From: Chaetorhynchus papuensis
Lineage: Eukaryota > Chordata > Aves > Passeriformes > Rhipiduridae
Length of the DNA: 64,000 bases
Reading direction: 5' to 3'
Assembly (NCBI GenBank): GCA_013396525.1
Contig: VWYX01000764.1
Location: 200,320 to 264,319 of the forward strand
The notes below the pieces were generated by a model. That model did not search any database, was not told where the DNA came from, and saw nothing but the letters and a program-made list of their open reading frames with translations. Shown here one piece after another: positions 35,042 through 47,900 of this stretch; positions within the stretch are counted from its first letter, which is position 1; each line of letters opens with the position of its first letter. A program made the translations under genes and the position numbers.

Positions 35042-35547
35042 ACCCACTTTTAATTCAAAAAATGCTGAATTACCAGCAGTCTCCTTCCCAGCTACCCAAG
35101 GTTTCGTTTTAAACTCTGGCCTTTAAAAAAAAAAAAAAAAAAAAAAGGAAAAAAATGAAGATTAAGCAAAAAGCCTGAAGCAACTTCTCTCATTGATACC
35201 CAGCAGAGGACTGTGTCCTTCCTGGAGGGAGCTCCTCGGATTTTGCACCTGATTAAGTCGTAACTCAGGGTTAGAGTCACGCTCTCGGTGACTCAGTGCT
35301 CTGGTTGACTGCCTGACAATCTCCACAGGGTAGAGTGCAATTTACTTGTGTGCCCCAATTAGCACTGCTAATTGGGGCACAAAATCTGTGTAAATCTCTT
35401 TTTTTTTTTTTTTTGCTCTCTCCCCATTTTTTTAAATCAACCACCATCCCGGGAATGGCAAGTGGGCACTGGAACAGGAGGGGGCTGACCTGCCCTGCCC
35501 TTCAGACGTGTCACAGAGAGTGGGGAAAGTTAAAAGGTTTGTAGAAA
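35042..35547. other. Unique DNA with A22 and T16 runs
   Basis: Holds a poly-A run at about 35125-35146 and a poly-T run at about 35399-35414, about 250 bases apart, with the palindrome at 35349-35381 between them. No gene seen. Confidence 0.6.
35349..35381. repeat. Perfect 33-nt palindrome
   Basis: TGTGCCCCAATTAGCA (35349-35364), a central C, and its exact reverse complement TGCTAATTGGGGCACA (35366-35381). With no real loop this is unusual in vertebrate DNA and fits a fold-back template switch. It ends 18 bases before the poly-T run. Confidence 0.95.
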
Positions 35548-35768
35548 CATGGAATTCCAGGATGGTTCGGGTAAGAAAGGTCCTTAAAGATCACCTTCCA
35601 ACACTCTACCATGGGCAGGGACACCTCCCACTATCCCAGGTTGCTCCATCCTGGCCTTGGGCACTGCCAGGGATCCAGGGGCAGCCACAGCTTCTCTGGG
35701 CACCCTGTGCCAGGGCCTCCCCACCCTCCCAGCCAACAATTTCTTCCTAAAATCCAATCTAAATCTAC
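35548..35768 (-). mobile_element. CR1 LINE 3' fragment
   Basis: Opens AACATGGAATTCCAGGATGG, then CATGGGCAGGGACACCTCCC, CCAGGGATCCAGGGGCAGCC, CCAGGGCCTCCCCACCCTCC and AATTTCTTCCTAAAATCCA. A short internal deletion after GGTTGCTCCA distinguishes it from 25851-26370. Confidence 0.92.
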
Positions 35769-37471
35769 TTTTTTTCCGCTTAAATCCATAACATGTGGAG
35801 AAAGGCAGAACTTTTCCAATAATATCAATTTCCATAAGTTTTTCTTCGAACAACCCAGGAGTATCTTTGATGAAAATGCTGAGGGATTGCAGAGGTTTAT
35901 GTACAATTATTTCAGCTGTGGGTCAGATCCCACAGGTACTGAGTGATACAGTAACTCTTTTAACATCAATATTCCAGTATTTTCACACAGAAATGGCACT
36001 TCAGATGCCCTTAGTGTGAATTAATATTTGTTTTTAATCCAGAGTTGTAAGGTTGGGCAAACTCAGGCTGGAAAACCTCTGCACCCTTTGGCACACACAG
36101 AAACCAGCTCATTTAAGATCGAGTGATACTCACTGGCTCATTGTTGTGGCTGATGCTCCAAACAGAATCCCAGATTTCAATATAAATATTTATCAGTTCT
36201 AAGAGGATATACAAAAGAAACAGCCTAGAAAATGAGGTGCTTTTTGCTTTTCTGTGATGCCATTTGATAACACTGTAAAAGAATTATTGTACACTCCTCC
36301 AGCTAAAATCTCCCCACTGCAGAAGTGCAAACTGAGTTTATTGTGGTCTATTACAATAATAAAAGAACAATTATCCCTTCCCCAGAAGCTTCAAGCCTAA
36401 ATCACCTCATCTGCTTAATTCAGGATGTGGTGAAAAATCACAGTATTTAAAATGGACCCTGTCCCATTGCTCCAGTCACGAAGTGAAGGGTATAAAATGA
36501 GGATATTGACAACTTGGACTTGTTATTTGTGGGTGTTGTTTCAGGGTGACTGAAACAGCACAAGGAAAAGCACTTTATCTGTGGAAATGTTGTGAACATC
36601 GTGCTCCAAACTCTCCATCCCAAACAGACAAGATGGGAGATGGAGGAAGGGTTGGTGCTGAGAGCTCAGCTTTAAAAACCTCCATTGCTTCACTTTCCAT
36701 GAGCTTTTTACTTTGAAATAAAAAATAAAATAAAATATACACAGGATAGAAAATAAATTAAAATTAAAAATAAAATTATCTGCTTTTATAGCTCTGTCAT
36801 AAACAACAACAAGAAAAAAAGTTTGCTCCTGGTTTTTTGGGGACTTTACTTTTTCATACTACTGCATTTAAAAATAATTAACTTCACCCACCTGCTAAGG
36901 TGCCAGGGGAACAAATAAATTGAGCCAAAAACACACAGCCAGACAATTTTCAAAATCCCACAGTGCCACTTTCCAGGTGGCACCTCTGGAGCACTTCTCT
37001 GTGGCACCAGGTCCTGCCTGCAGCCCAAGGGCAGGAGGCATTTTCTCCTCTCTCTAAATGATCCCTCCTGGAAAAATCTGATTCCAGGGTGGGTGTGGAG
37101 GCCCCTGGTCCTTGAGCTGAGCCAAAGGCTGCCTTTGCCATGGATTTGGAAATCAGAGAGTGGCTCCACATCCTCCCCTGAGCAGAAAGATCTGTCTTTA
37201 TCAGGAGCCCAGCAGGGCCGTGGCTCTGGCCCGTTTTAATCACACACAAACACAGCCAAGGGCTTCTGGAGCTGCTCAACAACGGGGTTAAAACGTTAAA
37301 AAGCAAAGAGAAACAGAAGCCATTGTAGGACTGCTTTGGTCACATAAATTTCAGTGGCTTCCTCTGGATCCCAGCCAGAACTCGAGGTTGGTGACACCGA
37401 CGTTGCCATCCTTCTGCACCCACCCCTTTAGCACCCAGAACTGCACAGTGACCTTTTTGATGCAGCCTGGG
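35769..37471. other. Unique DNA, no gene seen
   Basis: Contains a dyad TGTTTCAG-GGTGA-CTGAAACA at about 36538-36558 and an A-rich (AAATA/TAAAA) stretch at 36715-36780. The overlapping minus-strand frames at 36846-37306 (107 and 118 aa) have no recognised domain. Confidence 0.5.
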
Positions 37472-37697
37472 TGAATAGATTGAATATTAGGAAGAAGTTT
37501 TTTACAGCAAGAGTCATAAAATATTGGAATGGTCTGCCCGGGGAGGTGGTGGAGTCACCATCCCTGGATGTGTTTAGAAAGAGATTGGATGTAATGCTCA
37601 GTGCTATGGTTTAGTTTAGTTGAGGTGTCGGGGCATAGGTTGGACTCGATGACCTTGAAGGTCTCTTCCAACCTGGCAATTCTGTGATTCTGTGATT
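37472..37697 (+). mobile_element. CR1 LINE 3' fragment with readable ORF2 C-terminus
   Basis: In frame from 37471, the translation runs without stop to TAG at 37612-37614 and includes WNGLPGEVVESPSLDVF, the end of the CR1 ORF2 protein (recognised from the family). It then has the tail GGTTGGACTCGATGACCTTG, AAGGTCTCTTCCAACCTG and two copies of the terminal ATTCTGTG. Only about 47 C-terminal codons survive, without endonuclease or reverse transcriptase. It is one of the least decayed copies here and belongs with 55449-55690. Confidence 0.95.
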
Positions 37698-37943
37698 ATT
37701 CCCACATTTTTGCCTGAAAAATAATTCCCTTTCTCCAGCCACCATCCACTTTGCCGCTGCAGCGCTTGTGTCACTCATTGCAGAGGGGTGAAAGGGACCC
37801 TCAGCTCCAGTTCCTGTCTCAGGATTCACTTCCCAACCATCCCAGGGTCGGTGTGGTCCAGAGACACAAGGAATTAGCAAAGGAGACATCCAGCAGATGT
37901 TACTCTGCCAGGACACTAAAACCTGCCTCGTTTTATCTCCCAA
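37698..37943. other. Short unique spacer
   Basis: Between two CR1 fragments of opposite orientation; nothing recognised. Confidence 0.5.
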
Positions 37944-38003
37944 CCAGGTTGCTCCAAGTCCCATCCCACCTGGCCTTGAACATTTTCAGGGATGGGGCAG
38001 CCA
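37944..38003 (-). mobile_element. Short CR1 fragment
   Basis: CCAGGTTGCTCCAAGTCCCA, then CCACCTGGCCTTGAACATTT and CAGGGATGGGGC. Both ends of the element are missing. Confidence 0.75.
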
Positions 38004-40281
38004 AAACTGAAATCCTGAGCTGAGTTTCAGAACTGAAATTCATATTCTGAAATAAATTTTTAAATTTATATTGAGAACAATCCTTGCAGTAAAACAAATT
38101 TTCAACAGTTTTGTTTTCCCCACGGGAAGATAAAATCTCAAAATAGTTGGAGTGGGATACAAAGGAAAGCCCAAAGAGGAAGGAGCTGCAGGAACTGGGT
38201 GCAAGTGAGAAGGAAAAACTTTTGGAGCAGTAATTAGTAGGGAAATAATCTTCACCCACCCTGTGGAAAGCCTGACATCTGTTAAGGTCAGGCTCGTGCT
38301 AACTCAGAAAATCTTTTTTAAGCTGAATCCTTAAAGGAGGATGATTTAAATTAATAGGTACAAATACCCTCAGCTCCCAGGGACTGCAATCAGAGGCAGA
38401 GGCCAGGGAAGAAGAAAGAAGATTGGACAAGGAATAGTTTGACCCAGCAGCACCCTCTCGATGTGTGATTTTGGGGTTGTCCAGTGCAGGGCCAGGAGTT
38501 GGACTTGATGATCCTCATGGGTCCCTTCCAACCCACAGGAAGTACAAAGAAAGGGTGTTCCTTGAAAATCCCATCTCTGGACACAGAGATGGAGCTGGGG
38601 AACTGTAAAATCAGGAGTCCTACACCAGATGTTCCTGCGACAGGATATTTGGGAAGAGCACAGAGGGAGTTGCAGGGATGAAGCCCTCACAGCAGGCTGG
38701 CAATGAGCCCTCTCCAAACCGAGCTCCAGCCACCACCTCCGAGGGCACAGACAATGCCACTGGACCTGCACAGGTCAGTCTGTCCCTCTGGTTACCCCAA
38801 CACGACCCCGTGCTCTCCCTGAGAGTGACAAACCCTCTGTCCTCAACACAAACCAGGATTTCCCATGCAAATCACACGGGCAAAACCACATTCCACGTGA
38901 CAGAGCTGATCAATGACAACACTGCGGGGACAGCTGAGCGGCACTTCTGTGGAGCAGCCCTCGTTGGGAGAAACTCCGGGCCACAAATAATTCATCCCCC
39001 CTTTATTAAATAATTAGATATAAGCAGAGAACCACTGATTAGGCTGCACTGCAATGATAGTGTGTGTTTTCTCTCTTGACTTTGTCAACTAGGTCACCAA
39101 ACCACCCAAAGTCGAGGAGGAGAGAGGGAGACGGTGCATGGGCATGGCTGGAGGGAGAAGCCTTTCATTAACCTTCCTGATCCCCCATAATTTCACGTGT
39201 CAGCAGCTAAGCAGCCACTCACTGACATCATCAAGGGACAGGGAGAAAACACGTCCCAAGGGACCGATCACTTCTCACAGGAGAAAATCTACACTTCCAC
39301 CGCGAGCGGATTTTGCAGATAAATAAAGTGGGTTTGCATGATAATCACTGCTTCAATTTATGTTTATGCTGTTGGCAACAAAGATTTGTATCCAGTATGA
39401 TGGAGATTGTCGTTAAAGGAGACAGTCCTTGACAGCCCAACCCTCTCAGACTTTGCCTCATACTTTGTCACTTAAAAGACACAAGAAAATCATCTCCTTG
39501 CTGACTCCTGGTCCACAGCTTTATTAATTCACTGGTTTCCCAGACAGAGGAGGAAATACAGGGGATGCTGCATTTTTCAGAGCTGGAATTTAATCATTCT
39601 GTGTTTCCTTAATACTTTTATCCCAGAAGATTTTGTAGATCTAATCAACACAGCAGTTAATTCATCTACAGCCAACAGAAAGCCCCTCTTAAGCAGGATA
39701 GAGATGTGTCTTTAACAGTGCTACCAAAAGGGCAGGGACACGGGGGGGATCACCCCATCAGCCTGGGGTCTCCAGGCCACAGCAAAGGATGCTGGCCAGG
39801 GGCTGGGGGGTTGCACACCTGAATTTCCAGGATTATATGGAATCTGCAGGGATCATAGATGGAAAAACCTGAGCCCGTGTCATGCAAGAGGTTTCCCAAA
39901 GCGACGTGCTTCCCGTGCCAACGGAGAAGGGAACGTCCTGCTGAGCATCCCTGGCTCTGCCCAGGAGCAGTGGCAGCCGCTCTGTCTGTCAGTCCAGTCT
40001 GGAGCCTGCCCTGGGTGGGATTTAAGGGATCCCCCTGGAGCTTCAGGGGTGTTTCCAGCACAAGGTGTGGGTGGGGAGTGTCCCACAGCTCAGTAACACT
40101 GAGAGAAGGCACTTGCCAACAGGGAAGAGGAAGAAGTGGGGACTGAGGTCCCTCACACCCCAAAAACAAGCCTTGGAACCCTGAATCACTTTCCTCAGGG
40201 CTGTATTTTATATTTGGAAGCAGCCATGCTGCCTGCACAGTCTTTCCACACTCCAGGCATCAATTTAACAAAACCCACCCG
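38004..40281. other. Unique DNA, no gene seen
   Basis: Holds a small dyad AGCCTGAC/GTCAGGCT at about 38269-38294 and the CR1 piece at 38465. Frames at 38678-39013 (111 aa plus) and 39750-40238 (162 aa minus) are GC-driven, without recognised domains or splice context. Confidence 0.5.
38465..38540 (+). mobile_element. CR1 LINE 3' end
   Basis: GGGTTGTCCAGTGCAGGGCC, AGGAGTTGGACTTGATGATC and GGGTCCCTTCCAACCCA are diagnostic. The terminal ATTCT repeats are missing. Same subfamily as 11224-11310. Confidence 0.85.
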
Positions 40282-40333
40282 TTAGGCTGGGCTTGATCCT
40301 GAAGGTCTTTTCCATCCTAAATGATTCCATGAT
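40282..40333 (+). mobile_element. Short CR1 3' remnant
   Basis: GGCTGGGCTTGATCCTGAAG, GTCTTTTCCATCCTAAATGA and TTCCATGATCC correspond to the last 50 bases of CR1. Confidence 0.75.
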
Positions 40334-43300
40334 CCATTTGGAAAGCCAGAGGACATTCTGTGTCACACACCTCCCACAGACCCTTCCTACAGCACCCTGG
40401 AGTCCAGCTCAGCACCAGGCTGCACTGCCAGGAGGTAATAAACCAAAAACAATCTAAAAATATCTATTCCTTGGTCGTCATTACCTCATGGACCAATGGA
40501 TTTGTGCAGCTGGACCTGATTTTGCAGGATGCTGGAGCTCCTAAATCCTTGATGAGCCCATGTGAGCTGATGCCCAGGGTTTCTGTCTCTCTATTTCATC
40601 CAGAAGGAGAAATTCCTTGTCCCCACTTGGAAAAATGTCCCCTACCCCAATAAAGCATTATAGATTTATAATTAACACATCCCCATCAACAATCTAAATG
40701 AAGGCTTTCCAAATAGCCAGCTTAGCCCGGATGTGGAAGGTTGATTTGGATCCAAAAGGGTGTCCAAAATTTAATTAAGATCATACTTGATAATGGTTGA
40801 AGTGCAGAAGAACCTCACCTTGCAGTCCTTCAAAATGGAAAAAAAAAAAAAAAAGACACTCCTGCCCTGACCAAGAAATTTGAAGAAATGCATCTCTCGA
40901 AAGAGATCATGGCATGGAAAAAAAAAAAAATGGAAAAAAACATGGAAAAAAATTTGTTGGGGTGTGGGGAATAATAATACTGTTGAATTCTACTTGGAAT
41001 TGGCCATTTTTTTCTGCTGGAATAGGTGTTGCCCTTCCAGCAAGCAGATCTTGCAGAGTCGATTTCTATTCATTTTCCTGCATTTTGGGTGGTAATGAGC
41101 TAAAAAAAATAATTCATGGAGGGACAGCTACTGAATTTTACACAATTCCTTATCAGTAATAAGCCAATGACAGCCCACATCGCTGAATTAAGTAACTTTA
41201 TGAACACACTCAGGGGATAACATGAAACACATGCACTTATATTGACTGCAAAACAATAGTGGAAAATGTAATTTCTGTAAAGATTTACACCTTTTTCTTC
41301 AGACTGCAATTCTATATTTCCAAATATGCGTACAAAAAAAAAATATATATATATCCACAACTCCATTTTTATTAGCACCTCTTCTCTCAGCACTGACAGA
41401 TTCTGCACCTACAGAGCTCATCTTTGTCACCAAACAAGCCTAAGTTGGAACTGAAAGTGTTGGGAATACCAAATTATTCCTTGGAATCTTCATCCCGGTT
41501 GCTTCGTTGGACACAAACATTGGAATTGCTGGGGAATTCTGCCTAAATCTCTCTGTTCTAGCTCAAATCATGAGTATTGAACACAGAGAATTGATAGCAG
41601 AGCCAGGAAATTGCCACTTAGATCAGCTGCCACCAACACATTCAAACCACCCCAAAAATCAAAGGTGAAACGGAGTTTTCCTAATATTGAGAATATTTCC
41701 TCTTTAATTTTGTACGGTTTTTGTAAAGCAGAACATCACTAAGAGGGAAACTTTTGCCTCTCTCCCATGATTTTCATTTTCTAATGTATCCCTTTCTTCA
41801 TTTTTAATTCCAACTATGGTGCAAAATTCAAATTCTGAATAAAACAAACAAAAAGTTACATGGCTTTAAAACTGATTATTTTTCAGCATGGTATTGATTT
41901 TTCCTTATAGTGAGACTTAATTTCTACTTATTAGTATTTTTTCCTCACATCTAGTTCTCCTACAAAGTCCATTTATAAATAAAAAGCTGAATTTATCCCA
42001 GTTTTACTTTAATTATCAGGTTCATAATTGAGAATAAGGATTTTTGAACTCAGGAGCAGATAATCCCATTTTCTCTCTGTGATCTGGGCATCATCTTCAG
42101 GCATAAAAATAACCTTTAATGTTCACATCCTAAAACAAAACTTATACAAAAAGAGATATGGGAAATAAATAGAGCAAAATCAAACCCCGAGGCAAAAATA
42201 GGATTTTCCAAGACTCATCTTTGCTACGGGTCCATGAAAGTGAATTTGCCAAATGCAGACCAAGGTTCCCCAGAGTTCAGGGGGTGCCACGGGATAGGAA
42301 ACTCAGGAAATTGATATATAAACAAATATATAAATTCTCAGCATATGCAGAAGCTCCATCTGACGCAGCCTCACGACACAGTTTGTTCTTCTGGGGAGAG
42401 AATCAATTTCACACCTAAAAATACGTATTTTCAGGTGCTAAATGTTAAATATCTGTTCTCTGTTCCCACCTACCCTGACACTACCAAAATCTCTTTTTTC
42501 TGCTTTTATCCACCGACCCCGAAGTTAGCAAAAAGCTCTTTTTTAGCTGTTAGGGCTGCGAAGAGGACTCAGCCAACCTCCTAATTTTAATTTTCATGAA
42601 GAATCCCTGGAAAGACGTTGGAAATTGTTTCTTTCAGGACACGGAGCGCTTTGTTTGGCTTTAAAAGCCGTCACCAGGGGCAAAGTCCGGGCTTCAAGAC
42701 CTCCTGAATGTCAGCACATCTCTGATTCCCAAAATACGCGGTTTAGGGAGGAATGTGGAGCCCGTTCTGACTCTGGGATAATTCCAGCATTAATTTTCGC
42801 CTCTAATTGTTTCCTCCTCAAACAGCCCCACGGAGAGAGACTCCCAGCCCTTCATTACCCAGAACTTATCACAGCATTAAATTTGCCTAAATTGTGCTCC
42901 AGCGCTGCCACGCTGCTGACCCTTAAGTCTGTAAACAAATACATTTGTTCTCCATATATTTATGTTTTGTCTTCTAAATGGTGTGAAAATGAGCCCGGGA
43001 TCTTCATATTGTAATTGTATCATCAAAGCCTGTTGAGAATACGATAAAGTAACCCGAAGTTAAATTATCAATAAGAGTCATTTATTTTGCATTTTTATTT
43101 TAAAGAATACTTATGAGAATTGTGATAAATTAGCAGTGACAAACTACTTCTTGCAGGCTGATTTTGTGTGGAGAGTTTAATTAAACATTGCAGCTGTTTA
43201 TCTCTATGGTGATTAAATTTTCATATGTAAATTACATGTATTAAGATCAAGATACTTATGTAAATGTCACTTGCCTTAATGTTTTGTGTTACTGTTATTA

Positions 43301-43527
43301 ACATCTCACCATCAGCTTGTAATCTTCTTGTATTGCATTACGCCGCCGTGCACTACACGACTCAAATAAGTAGATTTATATCTTAATAACAAACAAGTTT
43401 TTAAAAAAGAACATCTCGCCGCGTAATTGAGATGTAGATTAAAAAAAAAAATTTTAAAAAAATCGGCTGTCGAGGGGGAGCTGCTGGAAATTTGAGAACC
43501 TCGTTGGTTCGAGCTGGGTTTGTTCGC
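40334..43527. other. Unique DNA, no gene seen
   Basis: 40838-40955 has several A-homopolymer runs with a recurring ATGGAAAAAA word. A small (TA)n run lies near 41343-41353. 43020-43390 is AT-rich and of regulatory-element texture (GTTTAATTAAAC palindrome, many TAAT words). The 129-aa frame at 42625-43014 has no recognised domain. Confidence 0.5.
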
Positions 43528-43606
43528 GGATGTGGCGCTTGGGGACGTGGTTTAGGGATGGGCTCAGTGGCCTTGGAGGGGTTCTCCAAGCTGAACAATT
43601 CCATGG
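43528..43606 (+). mobile_element. Short CR1 3' fragment
   Basis: GGATGTGGCGCTTGGGGACG, TGGCCTTGGAGGGGTTCTCC and AAGCTGAACAATTCCATGGG match the last part of CR1, with an internal deletion of the TTGGACTCGATG segment. It keeps several CpGs (GGCGCTTGG, GACGTGG), so it may be only moderately old. Confidence 0.8.
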
Positions 43607-44510
43607 GTGCCTCCCATCTGTCACAAGAAATATTTGAACTGGGAAGCAGCAATTTCACACCCAGGAGCCACGAACAGCCCCAGGGGCAGTTGTGTTACTT
43701 CCACTGTGGGGGACAACGGGGTAATTTCACTGCACCTACCTGAGAACAAAACAAATTTACCTGGACACCTAAAAATGCTCCCAGAATAACTCTCCCGTCT
43801 GCTTAGAGCTACTGAGGGTATCATGTTTTATCCTGTGTTGTCCCCACCAAATAAAAAGCAAAATTCTGTTGTAGATCTGACATGAACACTTTCCAAACAA
43901 CGACAAACCTTATTTATACTTCAAGCAGAGAAAGAAGCTCTAGATCCACCCACATCCATTCCCAGCAACCAAAAGAAGCCCCCTAATAGGTCACAAATGT
44001 TTCTTTAAGAAGAGAACTTTGAACTCCTGGGTCTTATAGTGAGTTGAACAAAGAAAATCACTGAGATTTGCCATTTACTAAATTTTCCACCTATTTTTTC
44101 TACTCTCGCTGTACCCTGATGAGTATCATTCTTACTCCCTTTGATGATAAAGATTAACTACAACTTGGAGTGAAGAAATTAGAAGATCTGCCATCTGATC
44201 TCAGTTACTAGACAGAGGGAAGTTCTTAATACACAAAGTTCCAACTTTGCAAGATGCAAGGAAGACTTTTCATTATGCCAGTCATGCTTGGAGCCTTCCG
44301 ACAGGCAGACACTCACTGATAGCAGGAAATCAAATTTGTCGTTTGCAAAAACAAATTAAGAGCCCAAATTGCAGTAGGCAATACACAGCAAATGAGCTAA
44401 AACCACTTGGGATTAATTTCTTTCGAGGAATCCATAGGTTCTGTGTGATCTCGGAGTTTGCATTCGCTGGTGCGATGGGCAGGGAGAAATGGAAATATCC
44501 CTGGGAGGTC
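43607..44510. other. Unique DNA, no gene seen
   Basis: No repeat or exon recognised. Confidence 0.45.
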
Positions 44511-44949
44511 TGATGCCTTAAGAGGTCACCTAAAAACAGAGCCCAGACAGGAGTAAAGGGAATAAAGGTGGGGATTTATTGGAAGGGCCTTCAAAGGTAC
44601 CCCTGGGGAGCCAGAGGCTGCTGCCCAGATGGGCCCCGAGATGGACGAGAGGCCACGAGTTCCTCACACTTTTATAGGTTTGGTTCACTTGCCTCTCAGG
44701 GTTAATTCTCCAATTAAAGCTTCAGTTAATGATGTAATTCCCCTCAGCTTGCCCCCCTCTCCGAGGCTTTTGGTTGATACTTTTTGGGCCTAGGAGGGTC
44801 TGGGTGTCCTTGGAGAGCAGGCCCGGAGAGGCTTTGTTGTGTGTGCCCAGCAGGAGAGAGCAGAAATGAACAGGCTCCAGGAAACTGCAGAGTTACACAC
44901 TGGGCAGTGCAGGGTTTGAAAAATATAAAAGTTCAAACCTAAGGCATCA
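44511..44949 (-). mobile_element. Solo LTR, 439 bp
   Basis: The ends are TGATGCCTTA (44511-44520) and TAAGGCATCA (44940-44949), a perfect 10-bp terminal inverted repeat in the TG...CA form. On the minus strand there is a TATA box CTATAAAAG (about 44669-44677) and, about 95 bases downstream, AATAAA (44575-44580), followed by a TCTGGGCTCTGTTTTTAGG segment before the end. No primer-binding site or coding interior lies beyond either end, so it is a solo LTR. Flanks GGTC and GGTG match in 3 of 4 bases, so the target duplication is imperfect or decayed. The family is not named. Confidence 0.85.
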
Positions 44950-47900
44950 GGTGGGGGCTTCATTTTCCCCCACTGTCATCCAGAGGCACATGGAACTATC
45001 AAAGGAGAGCCCGGTACCTCCAGGATCTACTCCAAAGCACTGAAACACTTGGAAGATGCCCCAGATAACCACGAGCACGTTCTGGTGGGCAAATTGAAGG
45101 TGAAGTTCAGGAGTTTGGTAACTCTCTCCCAACACAATGTGCTTTGAAAGAAGTGCAGTTGGCACAAGGAATTAGCAGTTATTTCAATGGGCACCATCCC
45201 TCAGTGCCAATAATTCCATCTGATGAGAGCCTGACTTTGTACTCGTAGGACATCACAAACACGTCTCCCTCAACAGCTGCAATCCCTAAATCCACTCTGA
45301 GTTGCCTTTTTCTTTGAGTCTTCAATTACACCCCAAACACACTTCAGGGATTAATTCCATTTCCTTACAAAATTTTCTATTTCCAAGTTTAAAATAGACA
45401 ATATCAGTCCTTTAAATCCACTCACACAAACTGCTAGAAAAGTGGTTTTATTTTCCTTTTCCCAGCATCAGATATCAGGTCTTGCCAGAGGATGTTTGCA
45501 ATGTTTAGACCGTCCTAAAGTCCTTATCCATGGCTTGATGTTCCCACACATCCCAGCTCTGCTCTGCCCGTATTCCACATTATTCCTGCCTTCACCTGTT
45601 CAGCTAAAAAGATGAGAACAGCATTTTGGAGATTTCCAACCTTCCACTAAGGAATGTGATGGATTCTTAAAAGTCAATTGTTCTAGAAGGAATTGGTGCT
45701 GTGTTCCACCCACTCTTCTCTGAGGAGGTACAAGAACAATCTACCCTGAAGACCACTGAAAATTTACCTTTAAAATTTCTTTTTCAAGTTAAAAAGTTTG
45801 TGGGGTTTTGTTTCAATGAAATAAACGTCTGTGTTTGCAACTGTTCCTTCCCACGGAAAAACTGCTGCGGCAGAAGAATAAATCTTTCCAGCTTTCAGAG
45901 ATAGCAGCGTTTCCAATGAACTGGAACTTGGATATCATAACATTTTGGGGGTTTCTCTCCTGCACAGAGCACGTCTTTGATGGGAAACTCCAACCTGTGA
46001 CACCTCCCCAGCTGAAACGAGGCAGAATTTTTGCAGCTGCAGAAAGACCCCATCCAGACACAGAAAATTGCTTCCAAGTGCCGTCTCCAATGCGGGAGAA
46101 GCCTCCCAGTCTACCAAGAGGAAAGACAAAATCACAAGTTCATTTCACAGACCCTTCTTCACCAGCAGCTCCATACTCCAACAGATTTCTTGGGCACTAA
46201 AGTGTCTTCCAGATAAGCAAAAGATTTGTCCCTGCATCCACCAATGGATTCATTTTCTATCCCAGTGTTTGCAGCAGTTCAGGCTGGAGTGTCCTGGTTT
46301 ATCACCACTCCAACCACGGCGTGAAAAATGGAGCGTGGGGCCGTAAAGAGATGGAGACAAGAGGAGCAGGCTAATTGTGAGGGAGAAAGCTTCTGCTTCT
46401 CCACACAAATCTCACTCATCATCCCCAATCGAGGAGAAAGGGTGAAATATTGTTTATGGGGGGTTTGGAAATTACTGCATTATCCGAAAGATTGCCTGGA
46501 TCTCTGCACAGCCCTTAAACACAGACAGATCATGATGAAGCTCACCACGAGGCATTTTTCTTCAACAAGAAAACCTTCTTGTGCTATTTAAGTTAAGTTT
46601 GCCATAAAACTTCCTCTATTCACTGGCTGGCTGTCTACAGAAAATAATAACCCTGAGTAATGATCATAGCTGGGATAGTTGGCAGCAGGTCCACCACAAT
46701 TACCAGAAGTTAATTAGAATTATTAAAATAACAAACACGAGGCCACCGATATTATACATCTACATTTAATAATGGAACCCAACGGTGCATCTGATTCATG
46801 AACTACATTTATTATTTTAAAGCCTTTTCTTTCTCACCAAATTAAATATTGATGGATTATCCTCTCCAAATCAGTTGGTGGATTGGATTCTATTTATACA
46901 GGTCCTAAAAATTAAGCTTTAGAGCAGAACTATAAAGAGTCTCTAGTCTCCCTGAACAGTAAAATAACTTGCAGTTCATTTTTGCTTGTTGCTGCCCTCT
47001 CCACAGTGCTCTGTTCGGAAAATGAAATTCCAGACTTAAAACCAATTTGCCAGACAATTTCATCAAACACAGTTTCACCTCCTGTTGCTGATTTATTCCA
47101 AATTTATTTAAGGCCACGCTTGTAAGAAATTTCAAGTTCAAGTTGTCAACATCTTTGCACCCACGTGAACCCTAATAATTTTAACATGCACAGCCTCCAC
47201 AGTTTTAATTTTCAAGGGCATTTCAACACCTCTCTGCTCTCTGAAATGCTCGGCTGTGCCCCTCCTGCCTCCTTCCTTCACACCACGATTATTTTAATCA
47301 GACAACTCGGAACAGCTTGAACACGTGTTTACTCCACTCCAGCATGTGCGCAGTGTTGTAAAGAGCCTGCCTTTATTTTTAGATCCTAAAAGTGAATTAT
47401 GCAGCACATGGGATCAGGAGAGAACTTTTGAGCTTTTAGATTGGTGGATTTGAGGAGGAATTGCTGACACACATCACGCTGCCTAACACAGACAAGCATT
47501 GTCAGGGCCATGCATCATCATAGTTTCCGTTCATTTTTTTAACCAAATCAACCCCTTTTCAGGCCACTGTTCTCCTCAGTCATTTGGAAAAAGGCAAATA
47601 TCAGTTTAATTGCAATAATTGAAAATACACGGAGCTTCCTGAGCTGTTCCAGAGGTTTTCTTTTGAAGTACAAGAGAAAGTTCAATTCTTCTTTCCCTAC
47701 CCAACTACCTTGGTCTTCAGCATTCCTCCATCCTTTATGTATGAATGGAAAACATAAAAATAGTTTAAAGTTATCTATCTCTCTATGTATTTATATAATT
47801 AACGTTTTTCAATATTTTAAAGAAAACTATTTCTGAAGGAAATTAGTAACAAAAGCAAAAATACAAATGTTATCTATTCAAACACCAAAAATGACAGTCC

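Noticed and set aside
38678..39013. 111-aa plus-strand frame as an exon
   Set aside because: No recognised domain, and no convincing splice sites or matching neighbouring exons.
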